From: Archangiaceae bacterium
GTDB lineage: Bacteria; Myxococcota; Myxococcia; Myxococcales; Myxococcaceae
Length of the DNA: 41,647 bases
Direction of reading: 5' to 3'
Assembly: GCA_016879935.1 (NCBI GenBank)
Contig: JAACJQ010000009.1
Coordinates: 1 to 41,647 of the forward strand
Positions within the stretch are counted from its first letter, which is position 1. Every line of letters starts with the position of its first letter. Positions 33,201-40,227 of this stretch are shown here, piece by piece. The notes beneath the pieces are model-generated. The model was not told where the DNA came from and did not search any database. It saw only the letters and a program-made list of their open reading frames with translations. The position numbers and the translations under genes were made by a program.

Positions 33201-34617
33201 CCCGGTGCAGTCGTGCTACCGCTTCGACCGCGGCGCCGACTACTACGAGCAGACCCGTACCCACCTCGAGGACTACTGGAACTACTACGTCGACTCGCAC
33301 TTCCGCCGCGACAGCGCGTTCTTCAGCGGCAACGGCGCGATCAACTCGGCGTACGGCACGTTCATCAACGTCGCCAACTCCTACAAGCACTACATGCTGG
33401 AGCTCTACCGCCAGCCTGACCGCAACCAGGAGCAGCGCCTCACCTACCGCATCGACCCCGTCCTCCAGGACCTGTGGACCATCGGCGTCATCGACGGCAT
33501 CAACCAGCACCTCAACGTGATGAGCGTGCCGCCGTTCGGTCTCTTCATGTTCCGCACGCTGCGCACCACCGGCGCCCGCTGGGACGTGATCAGCGAAGGT
33601 GACGACTTCGATGCGCTCACCGCTGCTGGCCGCGCGAAGTACCAGGACCTCTACAGCTCGCGCCTGGGCGCTCAAGACTTCGGCACCATGCCCCGCGGCC
33701 TGGGTCGCCGCATGTACAGCCGCTATGACTTCAAGAGCGGCTTCGGCTTCTTCCAGCGCATGAGCGAGGCCGGTCACTACAACGACCAGGTCGGCGCGAT
33801 GTTCGCCGCAGTCATTCCCCAGATCGACGTGCAGGGCCTCGACACCGACTCCGACCAGAACCGGTTCAACGTGCCCTACTACCTCCTCTTCAAGGACGAG
33901 ATGACCGACACCTTCGGCGCGCTCTGGGGCAACGACGAGCTCAAGGTTCGCCCGACGGCCTTCAAGCGCACCAACGAGCGCGGTGAGATCACCGACGACC
34001 TCGGTCTCTTCTGGCGCGTGTACGTCAACGGCTCCGACATCTTCGCGAACTTCAACTACCCGCCGCAGCAGCCGGGTCGTTGCACGGGCAACAACCGGCC
34101 GCCGACGTGCTTCACGGCCGGCCAGAACCCCGCGCCCGCGAACATTCAGCTCACGTGGACCAGCCGCATCTACTCGCTGTTCCTCGGCATGGCGCTCTTC
34201 CGCACCAACTTCGATCTCGACTACGCGAAGACCAACCAGGTCTACCGCGTCGGTGGCAACGAGCAGTTCACCGTTGCTCCGGGCTACGAGATGGTCGAAG
34301 TGCCCGACGTGACGACTGGCGCCCGCTACGTCGCGGTTCGCCCGGCGTGCGCGGTCGGCCAGACCTGCCCCGACACTGCCGCGACCTCGCTCATCCGCCA
34401 CACGCAGGACATCCTGCTGATGGTTCAGGAGCCCGGCCGCTGCCCGATTCCCGACTACCTCACGGTTCAGGGCTACGGCTGCCTTGCTGCCGAGCAGGCC
34501 AACAACCCCCGCATCATCGAAGACCGCCGCCGTTTCTGGACGGAGATCTTCCGCGATGCCGTTCGTGACCTCGACATGGCCCGCTCGTTCTACGGCGCCT
34601 ACGGAAGGGCGTTCTGA
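30259..34617 (+). CDS. Giant lipoprotein zinc metalloprotease (metzincin), copy 1
   Basis: About 1,452 residues from ATG 30259, chosen for the GGAGG at 30250-30254 and because it begins a classic signal peptide ending FAAAC (acylated Cys23). The +2 residue is Ala, consistent with outer-membrane sorting. The zinc site is 'HEMGHTLNLRH' (His728, Glu729, His732, His738), the metzincin HExxHxxNxxH form. The Met-turn 'SSIMDY' (Met802) follows 64 residues after the third His. About 700 residues precede and 650 follow the site, far longer than most relatives; the family resembles the DUF4953/DUF5117 zinc-dependent proteases (recognised by motif, not searched). It is paired with a tandem paralogue and a barrel protein. 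Proteolysis of external or surface proteins is inferred. Confidence 0.85.
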   Translation: MNQQSPWARRLAAAALALFAAACAQSNGDVNRVQPNVMRKSDLLDGEWYFRNSVTYTPHNTQFTYPGQTGGMEKLVFEVQENHLVGYRSYPYMLGIEPNVDKTSIVSGTTAKYCDRDGKCTGGQKYYGAPVVAFPITSHFDIQRGYNPATGEQTNVISENTSDRYWNQREFIRVNWATNVLNTMSGMNWGTVQNPLGSSTSANWIQPNEKTEDPQDWPSFEYEGEGDARKLKYFDVTGRYLAVPDTTYFEGYGSVPLCYFAEGIYDCSSAEIKMRISVAKVDTKKVRDYEPLLYPNDMMSLFGVFRTERLNWDRKFGTIESSRILIGQRHRLWQEYFQKDSAGVADVTKPIDVAQRKVKPIVYYFSRADRMGGQERYDEFIEPGQRIARDYDRAFKRAVAAVRNVKPEDVKEQVYFLCDNPVKKGNPKECGAEGFSPKFGDLRYSFMNTVAEPVANGLLGYGPSSADPETGEVMSGNSNSYLWGVDLYGRSVTDWILLQAGEKNLTEYISGRDVANFIKQNPVYNIANVNKQNATIQSELQGIPQRNVETQGAFERPSPRLARLLGNLKATGGMPKATRNEMRVAAEVLKQHPDLEAAVIDNPEIGDDVVNLLPPFAQERAKTDPAFRRDMARIALTNYQSVYDWKKKRIEFFSKNNIYMAEFFDRTLAGVANELLSKRDAQRDEIKAKGNPKCGTPTACTDDEATRLANDGIAKYVRQQVWLSTSLHEMGHTLNLRHNFQGSFDAVNFFDEYWPLRKASITVQQNGQPVIPRTPNDLKLAAEGTESQRLASMHNYEYSSIMDYSGKIFTDWAGLGKYDEAAIIFAYTAVSKPGSTGAATTDTSYVEVFNSARRDTMQFRGSDGAQMSISGAAVDLPLVNVTHTNPNIRNYTERFHYSLAPLHFGEGPATNIGAVIDNGIEKLKDRKLVKYEEVRKDEERVREILNGDPSLANDPDRANGMIGTSLLRVPYMFCSDESADGPVQSCYRFDRGADYYEQTRTHLEDYWNYYVDSHFRRDSAFFSGNGAINSAYGTFINVANSYKHYMLELYRQPDRNQEQRLTYRIDPVLQDLWTIGVIDGINQHLNVMSVPPFGLFMFRTLRTTGARWDVISEGDDFDALTAAGRAKYQDLYSSRLGAQDFGTMPRGLGRRMYSRYDFKSGFGFFQRMSEAGHYNDQVGAMFAAVIPQIDVQGLDTDSDQNRFNVPYYLLFKDEMTDTFGALWGNDELKVRPTAFKRTNERGEITDDLGLFWRVYVNGSDIFANFNYPPQQPGRCTGNNRPPTCFTAGQNPAPANIQLTWTSRIYSLFLGMALFRTNFDLDYAKTNQVYRVGGNEQFTVAPGYEMVEVPDVTTGARYVAVRPACAVGQTCPDTAATSLIRHTQDILLMVQEPGRCPIPDYLTVQGYGCLAAEQANNPRIIEDRRRFWTEIFRDAVRDLDMARSFYGAYGRAF

Positions 34618-34640
34618 CCATGACCGCACGGAACTTTTTC

Positions 34641-34644
34641 GGAG
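34641..34644 (+). promoter_or_regulatory. Ribosome binding site that decides the second metzincin start
   Basis: GGAG five bases before the ATG at 34650. The earlier in-frame ATG at 34620 has no such site and would add ten residues before the signal peptide. Confidence 0.55.
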
Positions 34645-34649
34645 AAACC

Positions 34650-37600
34650 ATGAAGCCCTCGTTCCGCACTCTGTTCGCCGCCTGCGCCGCCTTCGTGGCG
34701 GTGGGCTGCTCGCAGCCTGAACTCATCGACCGCACGCAGCCGAACTACGTCAAGAAGACCGACCTGCTCGACGGCCAGTGGTACATCAAGGAGACGATCG
34801 TCGACCTGCCCAAGACTCCGGGCGCGCCTGGCGTCATCGGCTCGGGCGGCAAGCTCGAGAAGATTCGCTGGGAAGTTCAGGAGAACATGCTGGTCGGCTA
34901 CCGCTCGTACGAAGTGGTGCCCGGCGCCGACCCGCGCGTCGACCCCGTGAAGTCGAAGATCGGCGACGTTCGCCTGCGTGATGGCAAGCCCTTCAAGGGC
35001 AACCCCGTCTACGCGTACCCGATCGTGAGCCACTTCGATCGTCAGCGTCAGTACAACGCGGCGACCGGCGAAGTGAGCAACGTGCTGGTCGAAGACACCC
35101 AGGACCGCCCCTGGTACCAGCGCGAGTTCATGCGCGTGGACTGGTCGAGCAACCAGATCCTCAACTACCAGAGCGCGACGGGCCCGTTCGACTTCGCGGC
35201 CGGCATGCTCAAGACCCGCGTCGTCACCGACCAGGATCAGGCCGCCCACAACGAGTCGATGGTCTACGCCTGCACCAACGGCGTGCAGGGCAAGAACTCG
35301 ACGCTCAAGTGCGACGAGGGCGCGAAGCTCTCGTACCTGGACTTCACCACGCAGGCGATCGTCGATCCTCCCGCGGTCGACTACCCGGGCTACGGCCGTC
35401 TGCCGTACTGCCTCTTCAACCCGACCGTCGACTGCGAGAGCTCCAACATGAAGATCCGCACGTCGATCATGAAGGTCGACGAGGCGCGGGTCGATGACTA
35501 CGAGCCGCTGACCTACACCGACAAGATGATGGTGAAGTTCGGCTTCTTCCGGAACGAGCTCTACACCTACAACAAGGATCGCTACTTCACCTACACGGGC
35601 CAGCAGTTCTTCGCGATGCGCCACAACATCTGGCTCAAGTCGAAGGAGCTCGTGAAGGACGGTCAGGGCAAGCAGGTCGTCGACCCCGTCAGCGGCCGCC
35701 CCCAGTACAAGACGATTCCCGTCACGCAGCGTCAGGTGCGCCCGGTCGTCTACTACATGACCGACAACACCCCCCGCGAGCTGTGGGGCGCTGCGGCTCA
35801 GCGTCACGCCGAGAAGGACGGCTTCGAGAAGAAGAACACCATCGAAGCGTCATGGGATCGCGCCTTCCGCAAGGCCGTTGCCGTGCCCCGTGGTCTCGAG
35901 TGGAACGACCCCTCGATGCCGCAGATGTTCTACGTGTGTGAGTCGCCTGTGCAGGAAGGCGCTCCGGCTGCCTGCGGCAAGCCCGGCACCTACGCGCGCA
36001 TCGGCGACCTCCGGTTCCACATGGCTCCGTACGTCGACCAGAACGCTGGCGGTCTGCTCGGCCTCGGCCCCTCCGCGATGGATCCCGAGACGGGCGAAGT
36101 CGTGAACGCCGTTGCCAACGTCTACGGCGCTGGCCTCGACACGTGGGCTGGCTCCTCGGCGCAGCTCGTCGACGTCGTGAACGGAGAGGTCACCCTTTCC
36201 GAGCTCGTCACCGGCAAGGACATCAAGGACTACGTCTTCGCGAACCTGAACGCGACCGACCCGCGCCGTCCGCGCACGGGCCCGTTCACTGCGCAGCAGC
36301 CCCTCATCTCCGACCCGAGCCGTCCCAACGGTTCGTTCTCGAAGCCCACGGGCCGTCTCGCCGACCTGCTCAACACCTGGAAGCAGCAGGGCACGCCCCC
36401 GCTGCTCAAGGGTGACCGCAAGGCCACCGTCGCCCAGCTGCTCAAGGACAACCCGGCCCTCGAAGACACCCTCATCAACCTGCCTGAAGTGCGCGTCGCC
36501 GTTCTCGGCCACATTCCGAACCGCGCCTTCTCACAGCGTCTCGAGAGCGACTCGGCGTTCTACCGTGACGTCGCCCGCAACATCCTGATGGGCGTCGACC
36601 CGGTCGAGCAGGCCCGCACGAAGGCCAAGCGCATGGTCGACCCGACGGTCGGCTGCTTCTACGAGTTCTCGTACTCCGATGAGGACTACATCGGCGTCGC
36701 CAAGCGCAAGCTGGCGCTTCAGAACTCGCTCATCTCGAAGTTCAAGACCCAGGGCAACGCGGGCTGCGCGAACGCTTCGGCCTGCACCGACGCCGAGGCC
36801 AAGAAGCTCGCCAAGGCAGAGGTCTACAACGACCTTCGCCGTGAGGCCTACCGCTCCGTCACCGAGCACGAGATCGGCCACACGCTCGGCCTGATGCACA
36901 ACTTCATCGCCTCGGCCGACGCCATGAACTACCAGGAAGGCTACTGGGACCTGCGCAAGGAGACGATCGGCGTCATCGCCGGTGGTCGTCGCGTGCTGCC
37001 CGTCACGCCGCAGAACATGGCTGACGCTGCGAAGCAGAACGAGAAGCAGCAGGACAGCGCCATGTACGAGTACGAGTACTCGTCGATCATGGACTACGGC
37101 GCGCGCGTCAACTCCCAGAACCGCGGCACCGGCAAGTACGACGACGCGGCGATTCTGTTCGCCTACTCGGGCGGCTTCGAGCCTGGTTGGGTCGAGGTCT
37201 TCAACGAGACCCGCAACGACTACCAGAACACGGCCGTGACGCTCGAGGTCGACAACCTCGCCAAGGTCTTCACGGCGCGCGGTGCGCACGTCGAGATCCC
37301 GCTGGCGATCACCGAGCACTACACGCCGGCGTCGAACCTCTACACCGACAAGTACCACTACTCGACGCTGCCCTTCCATTTCGCCGAGGCCACCGGCTCG
37401 TTCGAAGATCGCCTGAACCAGGGCATCAACCGAATGAAGAACCGCTCATACCGGAAGTGGAGCGAGATGCAGAAGGTGTACGACCGCCTCAACCAGGAGG
37501 TGAAGAACTACGCTCTCAACGCCTCGGGTCTCGGCGAGCGTGACATCGAGCGCAGCCGCACGGTCGTCAACGCGGCCGGCGGCAAGAACGTGCCGGTCGA

Positions 37601-38957
37601 AGTGCCGTACATGTTCTGCTCCGACTACGAAGTCGGCGCGAACCTGCTCTGCAACCGCAACGACCAGGGCGCTGACGTCTACGAGATGACGACGAAGTGG
37701 ATCGAGCGCTTCAACCAGTCGTACGTGTTCTCGAACTTCCGTCGTGACCGGCTCATCTACTCGCCCTCGCAGATCGCGTCGGGCAAGTTCGGCCGCTACC
37801 TCGGCAACGTTCCGAACGTGTACCAGCAGTGGCTCTTCAACATCTATTACATCACCAAGGACTACCAGCTCTCGCCCGAGGAGATTGACGAGCTCTACGG
37901 CCTCGGCGACCCGATCTGGCAGAACTACTGGACGATGGCGGTCGTCGACTCGACGAACCTGCTCATGCAGCAGCTGACGATTCCGTCGGCCGGCTACCAT
38001 GGCAAGCGTCCCGACGGCGTGTGGGAGTACCTGCCCACCGGTGACTCGCTCAACCGCCGCCTCTCGGACGTCGCCGAGGCAGCCCTCAAGGCCGACATCG
38101 CTCGCGCCGACAAGGGTGGCTACACCGACCTCGTGTACGTGCCGCGCGGCCCGGGCCGGTCGATGTTCACGGTGTTCGATTCGTTCGGCTACGACAGCTT
38201 CAGCCGCGTGAACGAAGCCGGTCACTTCTGGGACGTCTACGCCGCGATGCTCGCGCTGATCACGAGCGAGACGAACTTCCTCGGTGTCGACCGTGGCTCC
38301 GACGCGCTCCGCTACTCGCTGCCGTACTACCTCACGTTCAACAAGGAGCTCGCTCCGCTCTTCGGTAACTACTTCACCGAGACGGCCGACTACTACGCGC
38401 CGATGCTCGGCAAGAACGCCGACGGCACCGCGACGATTCAGCTCTCGCCGTTCATCAAGGCCAACGACTACATCTTCGGGTTCAACTACCCCGTCGCGCC
38501 GGTTCAGCAGGTCGACGGCAACGGCAACCCGATGACGATGTCGAAGGTCTACCCGGTGTCGACGTGGAGCGCCCGGTTCTACTCGCAGCTGTTCTCGATG
38601 GCGTACTTCACCCAGAACTACAACCTCGAGTACGCGGAGTTCTCGAAGGTGTATCGCCTGGGCAGCGGTGAGGCCCTCGACCCTGCGGCCGGCTACGAGA
38701 CGGTGCAGTTCGCTGACCCGTTCGGCGGCGGCTACATCTACGCGGCGCTCCGCAAGATTGGTGACCCGAACCCCACGACGGGTGCGGCGATCGTGTCGCG
38801 CGCCGTGGCTCAGAAGGCCAAGTGGGACCAGGCGAAGAACCTGAACCAGCGCGTCGACGGCTTCACGGCCGCCGAGTGGGAAGCGAAGGTTCGTGAGACC
38901 GTGCGCAACATGGAGATCATGCGCGGCCTGTACAACATCTTCGGCCGCGCCCTCTAA
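34650..38957 (+). CDS. Giant lipoprotein zinc metalloprotease (metzincin), copy 2
   Basis: About 1,435 residues from ATG 34650, with signal peptide ending 'FVAVGC' (acylated Cys20). The zinc site 'HEIGHTLGLMH' (His740, Glu741, His744, His750) is the orthodox HExxHxxGxxH metzincin form. The Met-turn SSIMDY has Met814. It is collinear with copy 1 along its whole length: 'LLDGQWYIKET' near the N-terminus, 'VQENMLVGYRSY', 'SHFDRQRQYNAATGE', 'YEPLTYTDKMM' and 'VPYMFCSD' all have matching blocks. Overall the two look like an old tandem duplication. It starts 32 bases after copy 1 and is followed by a strong hairpin, consistent with the last gene of the operon. Confidence 0.85.
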   Translation: MKPSFRTLFAACAAFVAVGCSQPELIDRTQPNYVKKTDLLDGQWYIKETIVDLPKTPGAPGVIGSGGKLEKIRWEVQENMLVGYRSYEVVPGADPRVDPVKSKIGDVRLRDGKPFKGNPVYAYPIVSHFDRQRQYNAATGEVSNVLVEDTQDRPWYQREFMRVDWSSNQILNYQSATGPFDFAAGMLKTRVVTDQDQAAHNESMVYACTNGVQGKNSTLKCDEGAKLSYLDFTTQAIVDPPAVDYPGYGRLPYCLFNPTVDCESSNMKIRTSIMKVDEARVDDYEPLTYTDKMMVKFGFFRNELYTYNKDRYFTYTGQQFFAMRHNIWLKSKELVKDGQGKQVVDPVSGRPQYKTIPVTQRQVRPVVYYMTDNTPRELWGAAAQRHAEKDGFEKKNTIEASWDRAFRKAVAVPRGLEWNDPSMPQMFYVCESPVQEGAPAACGKPGTYARIGDLRFHMAPYVDQNAGGLLGLGPSAMDPETGEVVNAVANVYGAGLDTWAGSSAQLVDVVNGEVTLSELVTGKDIKDYVFANLNATDPRRPRTGPFTAQQPLISDPSRPNGSFSKPTGRLADLLNTWKQQGTPPLLKGDRKATVAQLLKDNPALEDTLINLPEVRVAVLGHIPNRAFSQRLESDSAFYRDVARNILMGVDPVEQARTKAKRMVDPTVGCFYEFSYSDEDYIGVAKRKLALQNSLISKFKTQGNAGCANASACTDAEAKKLAKAEVYNDLRREAYRSVTEHEIGHTLGLMHNFIASADAMNYQEGYWDLRKETIGVIAGGRRVLPVTPQNMADAAKQNEKQQDSAMYEYEYSSIMDYGARVNSQNRGTGKYDDAAILFAYSGGFEPGWVEVFNETRNDYQNTAVTLEVDNLAKVFTARGAHVEIPLAITEHYTPASNLYTDKYHYSTLPFHFAEATGSFEDRLNQGINRMKNRSYRKWSEMQKVYDRLNQEVKNYALNASGLGERDIERSRTVVNAAGGKNVPVEVPYMFCSDYEVGANLLCNRNDQGADVYEMTTKWIERFNQSYVFSNFRRDRLIYSPSQIASGKFGRYLGNVPNVYQQWLFNIYYITKDYQLSPEEIDELYGLGDPIWQNYWTMAVVDSTNLLMQQLTIPSAGYHGKRPDGVWEYLPTGDSLNRRLSDVAEAALKADIARADKGGYTDLVYVPRGPGRSMFTVFDSFGYDSFSRVNEAGHFWDVYAAMLALITSETNFLGVDRGSDALRYSLPYYLTFNKELAPLFGNYFTETADYYAPMLGKNADGTATIQLSPFIKANDYIFGFNYPVAPVQQVDGNGNPMTMSKVYPVSTWSARFYSQLFSMAYFTQNYNLEYAEFSKVYRLGSGEALDPAAGYETVQFADPFGGGYIYAALRKIGDPNPTTGAAIVSRAVAQKAKWDQAKNLNQRVDGFTAAEWEAKVRETVRNMEIMRGLYNIFGRAL

Positions 38958-38980
38958 GGCCTGACCCCGAAGTGATGTGA

Positions 38981-39016
38981 CGACGCCCGGCCCTCGCGAG
39001 AGGTGACCGGGCGTCG
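38981..39016 (+). terminator. Strong hairpin after the metzincin operon
   Basis: A perfect 10-bp stem (38981-38990 with 39007-39016) encloses a second 4-bp stem CCTC/GAGG closed by the GNRA-type tetraloop GCGA (38996-38999). It begins 24 bases after the stop of the second metzincin. There is no clear T-run after it (GCATTT), so it is either a weak intrinsic terminator or a structure that protects the 3' end of the mRNA. Confidence 0.55.
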
Positions 39017-39079
39017 GCATTTGGGCGGTGCTCGACGGGGGAGCTTTCGCGTCGGGCGCGCCATCGCTAGAACGGCCTC

Positions 39080-39943
39080 GTGCAACTGCCACCGCGGCAG
39101 CTCGACTTGTTCAGGGCACCGGCTGCCAGGCCAGCGGTGTTGCGTGAGGGGCCGGCCGCGTTGGCGCCCACTGCGCCTGCGGCCCCACCCGTGCCTTCCG
39201 AGGCTGCGCCGGTCGAGGTCGCCGAGCCCGCTCCAGAAGCCCGGCCGATTCCCAGTCGTCAGCAGGCCTTGAGCGCGGCTCGAGTGCTCGCCCATCAGGT
39301 CGCGGCGTTGCTCGGGGCCGACGTGAAGGTGCTGCTCTCGGTTCATGACAACCGCAGCACGATGATCAGCTTCCGTCGTGAGCCTCCGTTGCTGAGGCTG
39401 CGCGTGCATCACCTGTTTCTCGAAGCGCCGCCCGAGATCGTGCAGGCCATCGCCGACTACGCGGGCCGGGGCAAACGAGCGGCGGGTCAGGTGCTCGACG
39501 ACTACATCGCCGACAAACAGGGCCGCATCAGGGCCGAGCCTCGCCGCGCCGCCACGCTCAACACACGGGGCAAGTGCTTCGATCTCGCCGACATCTTCGC
39601 GAGGCTGAACACGCTCTATTTCCAGGACACGATTCGCGCCCGCATCGGCTGGGGGCGGCACGCGGCGAAGCGGCGGCGAAAGTCGATTCGGCTCGGCGTG
39701 TACGATCACCGCTCCCGCGAGATTCGGGTGCACCCGGCGCTCGACCGCCCCGACGTGCCGCTCTTCTTCGTCGAGTACATCGTCTTCCACGAGATGCTCC
39801 ACCAGGTGTTCCCCAGCGCGCGCGACTCGGGGCGACACGTGCATCACCCCAAGGCGTTCCGCGACCGGGAGCGTGCGTTCCCCCGCTACCCTGCGGCCAT
39901 CGCGTGGGAGAAGGAACACCTGCACGCGTTGCTGCGCCGCTGA
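39080..39943 (+). CDS. SprT-like zinc metalloprotease domain protein
   Basis: A 287-residue protein from GTG 39080. The first 60 residues are Pro/Ala-rich and disordered. The C-terminal 120 residues carry the SprT-type site 'VFHEMLHQVFPS' (HEMLH at 237-241) and a downstream His-rich 'HVHHPKAF' (about 253-260) that supplies the third ligand in this family, plus 'IRVHPALDRPDVPLFFVEYIVFHEM' just before it. No signal peptide is seen, so the enzyme acts in the cytoplasm. Eukaryotic relatives (SPRTN) digest DNA-protein crosslinks; the role in bacteria is poorly known. It is separate from the metzincins by fold and by the hairpin between them. Confidence 0.8.
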   Translation: MQLPPRQLDLFRAPAARPAVLREGPAALAPTAPAAPPVPSEAAPVEVAEPAPEARPIPSRQQALSAARVLAHQVAALLGADVKVLLSVHDNRSTMISFRREPPLLRLRVHHLFLEAPPEIVQAIADYAGRGKRAAGQVLDDYIADKQGRIRAEPRRAATLNTRGKCFDLADIFARLNTLYFQDTIRARIGWGRHAAKRRRKSIRLGVYDHRSREIRVHPALDRPDVPLFFVEYIVFHEMLHQVFPSARDSGRHVHHPKAFRDRERAFPRYPAAIAWEKEHLHALLRR

Positions 39944-40049
39944 CCCGGGCCTCGCGATTCGCGTGATCAGCGACATCACCGCCGAGCGGCTCGCTGTGCT
40001 CCGGAAGGCCGACCTGATCGTGCAGCAGGAGGTCAGGGAGTCAGGTCTG
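39942..40049 (+). pseudogene. guaA: Remnant of GMP synthase (guaA)
   Basis: Frame from GAC at 39942 reads 'DPGLAIRVISDITAERLAVL', then 'RKADLIVQQEVRESGL'. This closely matches the GMP synthase segment around 'PGLAIRV...T.ERL.ILR.ADAI..EEIR.AGL' in the PP-loop/dimerisation part of GuaA. The remainder of the gene is absent on both sides: the SprT-like stop lies at 39941-39943, and the sequence after 40049 no longer matches. The fragment has no start of its own. The rest of the 284-base gap (40050-40227) shows nothing recognisable. Confidence 0.75.
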
Positions 40050-40227
40050 AGGTGGCGTCGAAGGCCACTCGGCGCGGGCGTCGTGAACGCCACGAGGCGA
40101 GACGCTGAGACGAGGTCCCCCGAGCCCGTGCGGTGACCTGCTCGACCGATGAGGCGCCACACGATCGTGACGCACTACGTGATGACTCACTGATGACTCG
40201 CTCCCACCGCTCCGATAAGGCGCGCGC

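Noticed and set aside
32434-34629. A 731-codon open frame on the minus strand opposite metzincin copy 1, and similar long frames at 30271-32034 and 37446-39092
   Set aside because: They are Val/Glu/Arg-biased reverse images of strongly codon-biased genes; no start with ribosome binding site and no motif.
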